From contig CM043807.1 in NCBI GenBank assembly GCA_023974075.1, forward strand, positions 10,221,676 to 10,285,675: DNA of 64,000 nucleotides. Reading direction: 5' to 3'. A program made the translations under genes and the position numbers. Source of the stretch: Chaenocephalus aceratus (lineage: Eukaryota > Chordata > Actinopteri > Perciformes > Channichthyidae). Each line of letters begins with the position of its first letter. Within the stretch, counting starts at the first letter, position 1. The notes beneath the pieces are model-generated. The model saw only the letters and a program-made list of their open reading frames with translations, did no database searches and was not told the origin of the DNA. Shown here piece after piece: positions 36,363-56,350 of the stretch.

Positions 36363-38719
36363 ATGGGTAACTCATCCTCAAGCACCGTGGACGACTTGCA
36401 GGCGGTGGAGATGCACCTCTGGTACAAGAAGTTCATGACGGAGTGTCCCTCGGGTCAGCTCACCCTGCACGAGTTCAAGCAGTTCTTCGGCCTGCGTGGC
36501 CTGGACCAGGAGGCCAACACCTACATCGAGCAGATGTTCCGCACGTTTGACATGAACAAAGTAAGATTCTGTACATTCAAATACAAAGTTCAAGAGGGTT
36601 TAGACTTCGGTTGCAGAAAAAAAACGTTTTTTTTTTTATATCTGAGAGGGTCAGGATTTGATGGTATAAGCAGAGATGGCAAAAGTACACACATCCTTTA
36701 CTCAAGTAGAAGTACAGATACTCGTGTTTAAAAATAAAAGTACTGACTAAACTTCTTTACTCAAGTAAAAGTAAAGAAGAATGGGCTTCGAAAGGTACTT
36801 CAGTAAAAAAAGTACCCATAACTAGCAGCTGTTCTAAAGAGTACCCTTTATATTAATAGAACAATAATGTCATTGTTAGATAATGAATGTCTCCAAGCTG
36901 AACAACGGCAACTTGACAACGTTTCCATTGGTCCCTCTTCTTTAGAGAAGACCAGGAAATGATGGAGCCACGGATCGTGTTCAAATCAATAGGCATGCAA
37001 TGACTCTAAATAATAATGATCACGCCACCAAACACAGATTAAAACTAAAGTAACCAGCCTGTTTTCAAAATGTAAGAAGTAGAAAGTACAGGTATTTGTG
37101 TTACAAATGTAGTAGAAGTAAAGGGGAAAAGTTGTCAGAAAAATAAGGAGTGGAGCAAAGTACCGATACCAGAAAAATGTACTTAAGTACAGTAACGAAG
37201 TATTAGTATTCCACTACTTCCCACCTCTGGGTATATGTGGGGTTTCTAGTTTGTGTCATGTTTTGCATTTCTTTCTACTCCCTTTTAAAGAGACAGAGTA
37301 AACTAAATAAATACCATGTGGACATAAAGACGTTATTGACATGAGATTAAGAAAGACTTAAGTTTGTGTGCATCAGTGAGTTATTCTGTCTTTATTATCT
37401 ACACTGAATATACAATTATAACTCAAACAAGCGGTTCAGTTATCTCCCAGCTACACGCTTGTAAACCCTGGATCATGTTTATTAAGATTGTCTAGGAGCA
37501 TGAACAGGGTCATCGCTATATTTAGGCCCCCTTCAGCTCACAAAAGGTCATGTTAATCTCTCTGCATGATTTCAACTATGGGATTATCTGTGAGATTGTT
37601 GATGTTGTTTGGACAGTCCCTGGAGATAACCCTGTGGCACACACAGATAGAATTTGAAAGTTGAAATGAAGGGGCCGTCGTCAGTGATTTTTGTCTTTGA
37701 ATGTGTGAAAATAGTTAAATATTAATCAGACGATGATGTATAATAATTGATTGATGTTTTGCCCCACTTGTTTTTGCAGGACGGCTACATAGACTTCATA
37801 GAGTATGTGGCTGCTCTCAGTCTGGTGATGAGAGGGAAGATGGAGCACAAGCTGCGCTGGTATTTCAAACTCTATGATGTGGATGGTAATGGTTGCATTG
37901 ACCGGCATGAGCTCCTCAACATCATAAAGGTACAGCATATCATGCACTCTCTATTTTATAGCAACTCATGGTCTCATCATGGCATACTGATATACTCTGT
38001 TCCTGCAGGCTATCCGTGCTATCAATGGGAATGAAAGTCAGGAAGATTCCGCTGAGGATTTCACTAACCGCGTGTTTGACAGGATCGATATAAACGGAGA
38101 TGGTGAGTGTGTGAGCTTTAGAACATTGGGAGGACAGTGTTGAGCCATTTATCAGCTGTGAGGCTGTCTTGAGGCTAAAACCTATGGAAGGCCAGACTTT
38201 ATTCCTTTATTTTCAGAAATTCAACTTTAATCCTAAAATGTCAAGTTAATTTTCAGTAATTTAAGAATTTAATTATTATCGATTAAATGGTTCTTACACA
38301 AAATGCAACTGAAATAAAATGTTTTAATGAATAATAAATGTTCATATTCATTTGTTCTCATGGTAGGCACTAATTCTCTTCTGTAGAAAACCAGACAATC
38401 ACAACAACACAATATTATGTGGATGGCTGATGAACTTCCAACAATCCTTAAATCGTTACCAAAGGATGTTAATTCAACAAGTACAATGTAATACATGAAA
38501 TGCAATTTTAAAACGGGGGTGTGGGACTTTTTTTACTTGACTTAATTTGGGAGAAAAATGCATGTTTTTAAACGTCTTTTCCCTCTAACAGGTGAGCTCT
38601 CCTTGGAGGAGTTTGTGGCCGGTGCTCGAGGTGACGATGATTTCATGGAGGTGATGATAAAAAGCCTGGACCTGACCCACATCATGACGATGATCCACAA
38701 TAGGAGGCACAGTGTTTAG
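36363..38719 (+). CDS. guca1a: guca1a (GCAP1), guanylate cyclase activating protein, 4 exons, complete
   Basis: GCAP1 is a neuronal-calcium-sensor-family EF-hand protein of photoreceptors. It activates membrane guanylate cyclases when calcium falls after light. Exons: 36363-36560, 37780-37929, 38009-38102 and 38592-38719; 570 nt, 189 residues, phases 0, 0, 1. The N-terminus MGNSSSS is a myristoylation signal. EF1 (around [10 protein letters not shown]) has the Cys-Pro typical of GCAPs and should not bind calcium. EF2 (D63-E74, [12 protein letters not shown]), EF3 (D99-E110, [12 protein letters not shown]) and EF4 (D143-E154, DINGDGELSLEE) all keep their ligands. [13 protein letters not shown] and the ending [17 protein letters not shown] are GCAP1-like, not GCAP2- or GCAP3-like. 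The four-exon layout fits the family. AATAAA at 39243-39248 is a likely poly(A) signal. A hAT element occupies part of intron 1. Confidence 0.95.
36671..37229. mobile_element. non-autonomous hAT element in guca1a intron 1
   Basis: A 559-bp element beginning CAGAGATGGCAAAAGTAC and ending CTTCCCACCTCTG, flanked by GGTATAAG (36663-36670) and GGTATATG (37230-37237), 7 of 8 identical. The interior has many AAGTA-type motifs. No transposase. Confidence 0.9.
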
Positions 38720-39242
38720 TGCCTGCCCCGATGACTTTATCCTTATACACAATTCAACCTGAGAGTTCAGTACATGGCCTCTGAAGAAAAGGTCTTTCAT
38801 AGACTAAGATTTCTATAAACATTTAAACCAGGTTATTGTAATTCTGCTGCAAACTCTGACATATCTTATTTCTAACCTCTAAAAGAATCACATATGCATT
38901 TGGATGACCTTTGCAAAGTGGTACTTGTCTTTGTTTATCGTCGCTGAGCTCTCCCAAGGACACCTTGGCACGAGGGATGATCTCTCAGACGGTCCACTTA
39001 CCCACAGATTCCCTCAGGGATTAAACAGGGAGAAAGTGGAGCAGAGTGGCAGTTATATGCACTTAATGCTTTCCAAATCTGTATTTTCTGGGCGTCTACA
39101 TCAAAATACTTGAATGACTTTTTACTTGTTCTTGCCCGTTGGGTTAACAGGAGGAGACTTGCAGCGTAAAGTACACAAACAGGTAAAAGTGTCTGAAGAG
39201 ATTAAGCAGTGTTCTCATGTTTACCTTTTTTATCCTTTTTTA

Positions 39243-39248
39243 AATAAA
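39243..39248 (+). terminator. poly(A) signal for guca1a
   Basis: AATAAA in the context TTTAAATAAAGCTG, about 0.5 kb after the guca1a stop codon and before the convergent end of orc5. Confidence 0.6.
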
Positions 39249-39640
39249 GCTGAAGCAGAAGACAAAGCAGCAGCTTGTGATTGTGTGGCATTTAGGTGTG
39301 GGTGTGTGTATTAGCTTAATAACTTACTGCCTGTTCAGCAAACCCCATGACTTCAGTATACGACCTCATACAACAGGATCAACAAATATGACACGTTGGG
39401 GAAAGTGAACCCTCCCTTTAAACAAGTACGATGATTTTCCTGCACGGTGCCAAAGTCGCTCCATGTAAGGCACACATGCTTAACCTGCATCGTGTTCATC
39501 TTTTTCTGCCATTATTTGAAACAGGATTATCTTTTGTAATAAAAAAGAAAAGGAATGTAAACTATAGTATTACGCTTGATATATCCTGTAAAAACATAGA
39601 AAAACTAAAACAAGTATAAAGCAAACATGCGAAAATGTCT

Positions 39641-39646
39641 TTTATT
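39641..39646 (-). terminator. poly(A) signal for orc5
   Basis: TTTATT (AATAAA on the minus strand) about 215 bases beyond the orc5 stop codon at 39861-39863. Confidence 0.5.
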
Positions 39647-39860
39647 TTATACAAATATTAAACATTATTATTAACAGTCATGAGACAAGGAAAACAGGGT
39701 TATTCTTTAACCACAAGGGGGCAGCGACATAATTGGAATATTTTTTTACACAAAAAATCCCAACAACAGTCCATCTCCTGATACTGCTTATCTTTAGATG
39801 TATATTACCCTCTTTTGTCTTTCTGTCACCGTGTCTTGCCTCTTTCTTTTCCTCAGGGGC

Positions 39861-47118
<7,258 letters not shown>

Positions 47119-48602
47119 GCTCTCCGTACTACAAACCACAACACAGTGTTTAAGACTGTGAGGAGGTCAGTGACAAGCGGCTACAAACAACCAGGCTAAC
47201 GTTAGCTTTCTAAACGTTCACTGACGGCACACGCACAACCTCACACAACTCGTATTCAGTAAAAAATGTGACCAGAACGAAACATATTTAAGAAAACAAT
47301 GCACTGTAAACACGACAGGGCACTTTAATAATATATATACCGGAAAATAAACTGTGTAGCAAACGTAAAAAGCGATGAAAAGCTACATTAAAAGTTGAAA
47401 ACGGTAACAAACAGGAGGTGGACACTCACATGAGTTTCGCGCGCGCCTTCAGATTACGCCAAATGACTGTGTCCGGTCACCAGCCAATCGCAGATCGCAC
47501 AAAGATTCATGGGTAATGTAGTTTTTAGCTCTAAAACTGTTATTGTGATATAAAGAACTTCAGAAGATTGTTTTTTAAACACATAAATATACACATTGTG
47601 CATATGTTTTTATTGTTCTTTATGTATGGATGTGATACACACATTATACTTACATGACAACTGTACAGCTTTATCTGCTGAGCAAAGTAGAAAGGAGAAA
47701 ACATGAGAACATATAGGCTAATAGTCTTTTGAATGATATAAACAGCATATACAAAGGCAACATCTGAGAATATTGAGTTTTTATGGTTTTGTTATGATAT
47801 CATTGGAAACAAGCATAATTAAAGGTCCATTTACGCCGTTCATTTGCAGTCTAATGTTATTTAATAGTTGCATTTGTGTACGGTAATTTCGAGGAGCATG
47901 CTCCCATACCGCTCTCATATAATTAGGGTAATGTGAAGCAGCTGTTAGAGGGGGATTATGTGGGGATTATGTGAGCATTACATTTGGGTGCATTAGCCAC
48001 ACTGTTGTAGTTTGTTATTATTATGATTGTGTGTGTTGAGATTTTGCGCGTGCTACTTGAATAATACGTCAGACGTGGATTAAGAGATGTGGGCTGGCCC
48101 TGTGCTACCCAAGGCTTTCCTCCTCCTCTGATTCACCTCAGCTGCAGCTGTTGGTCTGTCGGAGCTCAGACGGAGCATTTCAGCAGAGTGGATCCCAGAC
48201 ATGAGCCTGTGTGCCGGGGGAACAGTATCTGGCTTTACACACGTTTCAGGTAACGACATATTTGACAAATCATCAGGACAAATGTCGGATGAATCCACTG
48301 GCTTCTGAATGGATTCCTGAAGCGTGTTTTTTCGGAAAGCGCGTTTCGTATTTTGCAAGAGTGATGAATGAAAACCAGGAGGAAAACACCAGAAAACAAA
48401 ACCCGACCTCGCCATGGATGTGAGGGTGCAGTGATTCTATGGAAACAGCTGTGACTGTATAAAGTCAGAATAAAAACCCTAAACAGCGACAAGTTCTGCA
48501 GAACACAGCATTTTTGCCTTTTACGGATCAGATGCTCAGATGTGAGTTCGCTGAATACATTGGTCCTGAGCACCGAGCAGACCCCTGCACTTAGACCGGA
48601 GG
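47119..48602. other. divergent orc5 / lhfpl3 intergenic region
   Basis: The region between the two start codons (1.5 kb) should hold both promoters and the lhfpl3 5' UTR. I see no further gene. Reading frames at 48080-48573 lack any recognisable feature. Confidence 0.5.
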
Positions 48603-49038
48603 ATGATCCCCGGGGTCCCCAGCACGATCACCACCATGATCCCCGCCTCCGAGGCTGCCAAAATATACCAGACCAACTACGTCCGGAACTCCCGCGCCAT
48701 CGGCACCCTTTGGGCCATCTTCACCATCCTCTTCGCCATCGTCAACGTGGTGTGCTTCATCCAGCCGTACTGGATTGGAGACGGCATGGACACCCCGCAG
48801 GCGGGATACTTCGGGCTGTTCCACTACTGCATCGGCAACGGGCTGTCCCGGGACCTGACCTGTAAGGGCAGCTTCACCGAGTTCAGCAGCATCCCCTCCG
48901 GTGCGTTCAAGGCCGCCTCCTTCTTCATCGCCATGTCCATGGTGCTGGTGCTCTCCTGCATCGGCTGCTTCTCGCTCTTCTTCTTCTGCAGCACCGGCAC
49001 CGTGTACAAGATCTGCGGCTGGATGCAGCTGGCTGCAG
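48603..49038 (+). CDS. lhfpl3: lhfpl3, LHFPL tetraspan subfamily member 3, first coding exon only
   Basis: LHFPL proteins are four-pass membrane proteins of the claudin/PMP22-like superfamily; LHFPL3/4 act at GABA-A receptor synapses. One exon of 436 nt encodes 145 residues and ends at the donor GCTGCAG|GTAAGA in phase 1. The start [20 protein letters not shown] resembles the longer mammalian LHFPL3 N-terminus, so the upstream ATG is preferred over the internal Met12. The segment [20 protein letters not shown] opens membrane helix 1. The extracellular loop has [20 protein letters not shown] and LFHYCIGNG, and helix 2 is near the exon end ([20 protein letters not shown]). The next exon (expected to carry helices 3 and 4) was not found to 64000, so intron 1 exceeds 14.9 kb. 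Mammalian LHFPL3 also has a very large first intron and neighbours ORC5. Confidence 0.93.
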
Positions 49039-52000
49039 GTAAGAGACTGGCTACAGGTTGGAGTTCTCAAAACACTTCAGTGTTCTCATATGAGATTCAT
49101 AGTTCAAAATATTATGAGATGAGGTCTCTCCCTTATCTCCCCTTATCACAAAGTTTAGAATACATATTCACACATTCTGCATCCAGAAATCTATGTTCTC
49201 CTGCTTTTTAGGTTTGAAGATCCGAGTAGAAATGACTCAGAGCTTCAATAAAAAGCCATTGAAATACAATTACAGGTTTTATCTTTTATGATATTTTATT
49301 ATTTATCAGGTCTATAACTTTATTGAATATTTGACTCGTTAATCAACAAAGTAAACACCCTTTTTTGATAAATGATACAAAAATCAAAGAAAAGGTGATT
49401 TCAGTCTCTTGTAGATATACAGGTTTTTATATAATGGTAAACTGCATATCTTTGGGTTGTGGATTGTCAAGGCATAACCTTGGATTTCAAGAGGATTCTT
49501 TTCAATATTTTCTGACACATTATAGACCGAACAATGGAGCAATTTATCTAGAAAAGAATCAGAAAATGTACAATGAAAATAAGTAGAAGTTGCAACCCGG
49601 CCGACATGCACAAAGTCTGCACCTAAAAATCTAGATGTTCTCCAGACTCCTCATTTGAACTCTGTTGAGATGAGAACAAGAAATGTAATGGATCATAATA
49701 TGAACTGGAATTGTCCACAATGAACAATAACAATCCACCACACCTTGAACTTTATGTTATGATATGTCTTTGCCCTCTGCTGTGTGTTGTACTTTTTTTT
49801 TGTATGGAACAAGCTGTAATACTCTGCACTGAACACGAATTCCACCAGCCTGGCTGTGTGGTCATTAAAGATTCTAATCTAATCTAATTACAGGTTTTAC
49901 TCAAATCTCAAAGCTAAGATTGCAAAAATTGAGGAGGATAAAAATGCAGATTGCTTTCACTTAAGATGTTTCGCCTGCTTTTTTTGTGTTGACGTCTCCA
50001 ATGGTTTTGGCCACAGAGCCCTGTTATAGTAAAAGTAGTATTTGGTCCATTTTACACTAGAGCATATCTCGAGTCTTGGTCAAATATCATGTAACGATCT
50101 GAAGTGTAGGTGTAGTGGCCTTGAGGAACGTAAAACCTTGGATTGAAACTGTGAAAAACACTCTTGGGTCCTGATGCCATTAAATAATAGTAAAAAAGTA
50201 TACAAGCGTTTCTAAATTGCATTTTTTGTTGGGAAGGCTTCTCTGATACCTGAATGTCAGAAATGTATCTTGAAGTAAAATACATTATGTGTAATACTTT
50301 CTTATAGGCATCATACTGTTTCAAAGCAAATCCAGTAGTCATATATCTGTAAACTTCAGTAAACTCGACTCTGTAAGACTTATTAAACTGTCAACTAGAA
50401 ATAGTTAAGTCAAAGCAAACAGCTTTAAATGGAAAAATACAAATGATTCCTTTTCTCTAAATGAGAACAGAAAATGTATCTTACATCTTTAAACCCACCA
50501 TGCACATTAGATACAAAACAAAAACACATGTAAAAGGGAATTGAGAAAATACAATCAAAGGAAAAGCAACTGTTTTAATGTTTTTTTTATTCCAAGCATC
50601 CTCTTTGAAGCAGATGGAGAAGATCTTGATTTCCTTCCAAAATGATATTTTCAAATAACTGGTGCAGCTCAGTTTAATATTTCAGCCAACTATTTCAGTA
50701 CGCAAGGGCTAACTAAAGCAAGCATTTGTGTTGATGTTTATGAGCCTGAACATCTGTCCCCGAAGTCTGTTGATTACCAGTTTTAGCTAAATAGTAACCA
50801 GAGGCTAATGTAATTCCACGTTGCACAAACCATTAGTCATAGAAACTAGGAGAGCCATTGGCCAGATGCGAGGCTATTTTAAAGCAGAAAAAAGCTTTTT
50901 CACTAAAGTATCTCGAAGTATCTCAGCTTTAAATTGGATTATCTTGGAGCAAAAGCACTATGATGAGCTCTTTCAGAGTCCTAATGAGTTCTACATTCTG
51001 CTAGTTTGAGGGTTTTATTTCACAGATCAAAGTTGCTTCTTATTCCTTAGAGTCACATGTTTGCTTTCTCCAGTTTTCCCACCATCAGAGAAGCAGATGT
51101 GACGGTTTGCACCACATTGATAAAGAAATAAATCAGATGTTCAGCTCTGGTGGTTTTTGTTAAAGTCGTAAGGAGTGGTGGAGAGTAATTAAGGAGGTTT
51201 ATTGAAGTAGACAGTACATAAGTAATACATTTCAGAGCAAAACAATGTACATCTTACCCCACTACACTTGGCTAACTGCAGCTGTAGTTACTGGTTACAT
51301 TTCAGATCATATTTACATATGAAATTGGAAACAAAAAGGTTATTTTACTGTTTGCTGATTATATTCCTAATTAATCGATAAATCATTAGGTCCATCCAGA
51401 AAGTGATACAAAAATGTCCATGACACTCCATTACCAAGATGATGTATTCAAATTGGTATATTGTGTACTTACCAACAGTCTAAAACACAACATTTTGGGT
51501 CATTATCAGTATTAAAAATATATCCATTCATAAAAAGATGTTACCCAGAGGGTAAAAAAAACAATTGTATAATAATAAAAAAGAAAAATCCAGCAAAACA
51601 ATTAAGGTTACTTATTTACAAAGTACAATTTGTAGTATATCTTATACTTTTACTCAAGTAAAAATAACCTTAATTGATCTTCAATATACTTTTGTGCAAT
51701 TCAATGTGACCAATATCTCTTATTCTCATCACGGCTGCTGTTAAAGTGGCCATTTAACGGTTTTCTAGGCAACAGAAATAGCTGATACCGAGGTACTCTC
51801 TCTAAGCTGTCTGAAATCCAAACGTGATTGCAAAAAAAAATGATAAGTCATCCCTGCGTGATGTCTTTTAGGGTGTATGAAGCTGCTGTGATGGCAGCAA
51901 ACAGAGCTCAGAGGCAGCCCTCCTCTCCCACAGAGGGACGTCCTGAATGTTTGAAGAGCTCTGCCTTGGTGGACCAGGCAGGGCACTTTTTTTAACTATA

Positions 52001-52860
52001 GCCAATAATTATGATTGTTGTAATGAGGTAACCATGTCATTATTTATTTGCGATTTTTAAACAACATCTGTGGTTATATAGTTTGCACAAATGTTTTGCA
52101 TAACTTTGCACAGTAGCCGTCATTCTTTCGACAGATCTGCCTTAGGTCCCAGAGAGACAACTTTAATATATTATTCTTGTTTCTCCACTTCCTTATGCTT
52201 TCGGTTCGGAATTCCTCAACAAACCACATTTTTAAAGCTTCTTATTCATTATTTAAAATCAGACATGATGATGTTAAATCGCATTTTTTTTAAAACACAC
52301 CTTCGCAGTCAGATAGATCTGAACCTAATTAAACACCAACAGGAGATGTATTCATCAAACACCAAATGAGTGAATATCTTTTGGAAAAGCTGTTTCCTCT
52401 TTTAGAGACTTGTAATGTATGCCAAGGAGCTTTTCTGAAATATCGTGTAAGCATCACTAAGACATTTATCTGCTATTAATTAATTTCACTTTCTAGTTTC
52501 TTCGTATTTAGTTTTTATGAAATAGGGAGATTGTAAAAAAGCAGTCTGGAGGATGCCAAATAGATTGTTTACAACCTTATAACCTACAAGGTTATAAATG
52601 GCTTATTATTTATACAGATAGCCATAAATAGGTGATGTATTTGCCATTGATAGATCCATTAGAAGCACTTAAAAACGCCTTTTTAAAGCATATCAGAAAG
52701 AAAACAGGACGATGCTCAGTAACCTGACGGCCTCCAGAGCTAATGACCATCTGGATCCCACAAATTCACAGGCATGATTTTCTCTATGGCAGTAACAGCT
52801 GCAAATGTTCTGTATGTGTAAATCAGTAGAAGACTATTGAATCAGACGTTGGTCAGCTTC
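49039..52860. other. lhfpl3 intron 1, left part
   Basis: A/T-rich intron with no supported exon on either strand. A LINE tail-like segment is seen at about 49770-49890. Several short frames here are uninformative. Confidence 0.55.
49770..49890 (+). mobile_element. non-LTR retrotransposon 3' tail
   Basis: TGTGTGTTGTACTTTTTTTT, then GAACAAGCTGTAATACTC, ending with ATTAAAGATTCTAATCTAATCTAATTA. The terminal TCTAA repeats are typical of a fish LINE tail. Confidence 0.5.
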
Positions 52861-52870
52861 CTGTGCCTTT

Positions 52871-54056
52871 AGGCAAGGCAAGGCAAGTTTATTTATATAG
52901 CACCTTTCAACACAAGGCAATTCAAAGTGCTTTACAAAAAACGAAAGACATTAAGAAAATGGCATTTAAAATCAGTCATTAAAAAGAAAAGATAATAAAA
53001 TAAACATTAAAAGAAAAAATACATGGATAAAAGTTACAGTGCAGTTTAAGATGTGAATAGTTCAATTAAAAGCAGCGGCAAAAAGAAAAGTCTTTAGTCT
53101 GGATTTAAAAGTAGTCAGAGTTGCAGCGGACCTGCAGGTTTCAGGGAGTTTGTTCCAGATATTTGGAGCATAATAACTGAACGCTGCTTCTCCATGTTTA
53201 GTTCTGACTCTGGGGACAGAAAGCTGACCAGTCCCTGAAGACCTGAGAGATCTGGATGGTTCATAATTTAGCAGTAGGTCAGAAATGTATTTTGGGCCTA
53301 AACCATTCAGTGCTTTATAAACCAGCAGCAGTATTTTGAAATCTATTCTTTGACACACAGGAAGCCAGTGTAAAGACTTCAGAACAGGAGTGATGTGATC
53401 CACTTTCTTAGTGTTAGTGAGGACTCGAGCAGCAGCGTTCTGAATCAGCTACAGCTTTCTAATAGATTTTTTAGTGAGACCTGTGAAGACACCATTGCAG
53501 TAGTCCAGTCTACTGAAGATAAAAGCATGGGCAAGTTTTTCCAAATCCTGCTGTGACATTAGTCTTTTAATCCTAGATATATTCTTTAGGTGATAGTAGG
53601 CTGATTTAGTAACTATTTTAATGTGACTGTTGAAACTCAGGTCAGAGTCCATGACTACAGCTAGATTTCTGGCTTTATCTGTTGTTTTGAACATTGCAGA
53701 CTGAAGCTCAGAGCTAACTTTTATACGTTCTGCCTTGGCTCCAAAAACCATTACCTCAGTTTTCTCTTTGTTTAATTGGAGAAAGTTCTGACACATCCAG
53801 TCATTGATTTGTTCAATGCACTTACTCAGTGTTTGAATTGGAGCATAGTCTCCTGGTGAAATTGTTACGTAAATGTGTGTGTCATCCGCATAGCTATGGT
53901 AACTTATTTTGTTGTTTTTCATTATCTGAGCCAGTGGTAGCATGTAGATGTTAAAGAGAAGAGGCCCCAAGATGGAGCCTTGAGGTACCCCACATGTCAT
54001 ATTTGTCAACTCAGATGTGTATTTACCTATAGAATCAAAGTTGTTTCTGTCCTTTA
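52871..54056 (-). mobile_element. 5'-truncated L2-like LINE with reverse transcriptase, disrupted
   Basis: Two open segments on the minus strand (54009-53449 and 53403-53062) lie in the same frame, separated by one in-frame TAG at about 53446-53448. The first holds reverse transcriptase motifs: [13 protein letters not shown] and YADD (about 53878-53889), then LNKEKTEVM. The second has HWLPVCQRIDFKILLLVYKA and ends with FKSRLKTFLF, typical of L2/Rex C-termini. The 3' end, CTTGCCTTGCCTTGCC after GCTATATAAATAAACTTGCC, is the usual L2 tail. The element lacks its 5' part and endonuclease. Confidence 0.88.
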
Positions 54057-54149
54057 ACCCTCTGGAGTCGGTGGAACGCGCCGCCGCGTCCAGGTGCGCA
54101 TAATTTTACGTAATTAATCATATATTAGAGAGAGAGAGAGAGAGAGAGA

Positions 54150-55123
54150 CTCTCAAACAATCTGAAAAAGAAAAAGCCAGAAGAGCTCTAAATGCAATTA
54201 AGAGAACATTTTATAATGTCCAAATTCCAGTTAAAATCTGGCTCAAAATCTTTGATAGTGTGATCCAGCCCATTGCGCTGTACGGTAGTGAAGTATGGGG
54301 TCCACTCAGTCACCAGAGCTATGCCCGCTGGGACAAACATCCAACAGAGTCTTTACATGCAGAATTCTGCAGATACATTTTACGTGTTCAGAGAAAAACA
54401 CCAACAAATGCATGTAGAGCAGAATTAGGCAGATACCCACTGATCATTAACACTCAAAAGAGAGCACTAACATTCTTTAACCACCTTAGATCCAGCCCCC
54501 GAGACACCCTCCACTCCAAAGCCCTCCAGAGCCAAGAGCTGACCCCAGAAAAGAGTCCCCTATGGCAGCTGGTGCTGAGGCTAGCTGCCCCCTCTCAGAG
54601 CCACTCTGACCAGTCTCTCAGCAGCACTACTCTCCAAACACCAATCGCAGTCAAACGCATTATAGCACAATGTAAAGACAACTATTTACAACATTGGGAA
54701 GACGAGACGAGAAGCCAGAGCAGATTAGAATGTTACCTGGCTCTAAACGGAGAGTACGAGCTTGCAGAATATCTCTCTACTGTCAGAGATAGAAAGCAGA
54801 GACAGATACTAACCAAGTACAGGCTCAGTGACCACAGACTGGCAATCGAAACAGGAAGACTCAAAAGATCCTGGCAACCAAAAGAGAACAGAATATGTGG
54901 TCACTGTACGACAGGTGAGACCGAGACAGAGATGCACTTCCTCCTGAAGTGCCAAACATTCAACGAAGTAGGAGCGTTTACTGGAACAAGTTGAACTCTG
55001 TAATCCCAGGTTTCAAGGAGGTTGATGACCTCTCAAGACTGAGAGTACTCCTAGGAGAAGGAGACAAGGCACACCTTGCTGCCCAATATGTATACACATG
55101 CCACAACCTGAGGGACAGTGAAT

Positions 55124-55126
<3 letters not shown>
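54150..55126 (+). mobile_element. 5'-truncated non-LTR retrotransposon, C-terminal part, frameshifted
   Basis: The frame 54260-54994 encodes the end of a LINE polyprotein: YGSEVWGPLS, CRYILRVQRKTPTNACRAEL, RLSDHRLAIETGRLKRSW, and a CCHC-type finger ICGHCTTGETETEMHFLLKC. A frameshift near 54970 moves the rest (VLLGEGDKAHLAAQYVYTCH) to another frame, which ends just before the AC microsatellite. It is preceded by a GA run (54126-54148). No reverse transcriptase core is present. Confidence 0.85.

Positions 55127-55184
<58 letters not shown>
55124..55184. repeat. (AC)n microsatellite
   Basis: About 60 bases of pure AC directly after the LINE at 54150-55126, possibly grown from its tail. Confidence 0.95.
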
Positions 55185-55187
<3 letters not shown>

Positions 55188-55313
55188 TTGAAATGTAATT
55201 ATATCACTGTATATATATCATCAATAATATGTAAACATTTGAAATGTAATGTTAATGTTGTTAATTATTTTGTATTGTGATGCTTTGGCAACATTGTTTA
55301 ATTTAACTTCATG

Positions 55314-55446
<133 letters not shown>

Positions 55447-55546
55447 NNNNNNNNNNNNNNNNNNNNNNNNNNNNNNNNNNNNNNNNNNNNNNNNNNNNNN
55501 NNNNNNNNNNNNNNNNNNNNNNNNNNNNNNNNNNNNNNNNNNNNNN
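55447..55546. other. assembly gap of 100 N
   Basis: A run of exactly 100 N, the usual placeholder for a gap of unknown size. It starts inside the GA repeat. Reading frames that cross it are meaningless. Confidence 0.98.
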
Positions 55547-55604
55547 TAGAAATGCAGTTCATTCGCCATATAGTTGAATACATAACCCCAAACATCGCCA
55601 TTTT

Positions 55605-55835
55605 TCAGAGTCCATTCTTCATGAAGTTCTTCGGCTGGAGGCGTCTGAACCCGCACAGATACTGCATTCGTTTCTTGATTGGCGCTCCGGACGGATGCGG
55701 TAAGTTGTACACAGGCGTCTCGCTGATTAAACCCATATCGAGGCGTCTCTTGGCCATTTTTCTTTTTTTTGAAAGGTGACTTGGCGAGTAAAAGGACTGC
55801 TTGTTATTTAGTTTGAGCGTATTTCTTTTTTTCAT
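55605..55835 (-). repeat. copy 1 of a dispersed direct repeat with short MAKRRLDMGLISETP frame
   Basis: Positions 55629-55765 closely match 56212-56350 in the same orientation. On the minus strand both copies open with an ATG and read MAKRRLDMGLISETPV, then diverge in frame through small indels, with HPSGAP and KKRMQ blocks kept. Not recognised; probably part of a repetitive element. Confidence 0.6.
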
Positions 55836-56134
55836 CTATTTCCACCCCCTTACTTTTAAATGATCTGGTGAGGAGGGCGGAACTTGTTATGTTGAGTGGG
55901 AGGCGAGCCCTCTGTAAAAGTGAGAGTCTTTTTCACCAGTCAAACCTTTTTGTTGCATACAGCAAATTCTAATATTACCCCCATACAACCTCATATAACT
56001 TCATATTGGGTTTCCTTGTAGTTGTGTGAAGTAATTATAAAAAAGACAAAAGATCATGGGGGCAATAGGATATTTTATTATTTCCCTCTTTACGTATTTG
56101 AAAGTACACAACCGGGGGAAAATCTGCCACATCC

Positions 56135-56350
56135 TCACAGAGCCCCTCCTCCAACACACATGAACGCGCGCACATGACCAAAAGAGGGAACGAGATAGTT
56201 TGTGCACAGATCTTCGGCTGTATGCGTCTGAACCCCGCACAGATGCTGCATTCGTTTCTTGACTGGCGCTCCGGACGGATGGCGGTAAGTTGTCACAGGC
56301 GTCTCGCTGATTAAACCCATATCGAGGCGTCTCTTGGCCATTTTTCTTCG
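56135..56350 (-). repeat. copy 2 of the same direct repeat
   Basis: Second copy, about 585 bp from the first, with the frame MAKRRLDMGLISETPV ending at 56135. It keeps HPSGAPVKKRMQHLCG. Flanking sequence differs from copy 1 except for the shared core. Confidence 0.6.

Noticed and set aside
48542..49070. Other frames overlapping lhfpl3 exon 1 on both strands
   Set aside because: Shadows of the G/C-rich lhfpl3 exon; only 48603-49038 matches the LHFPL family and ends at a donor.
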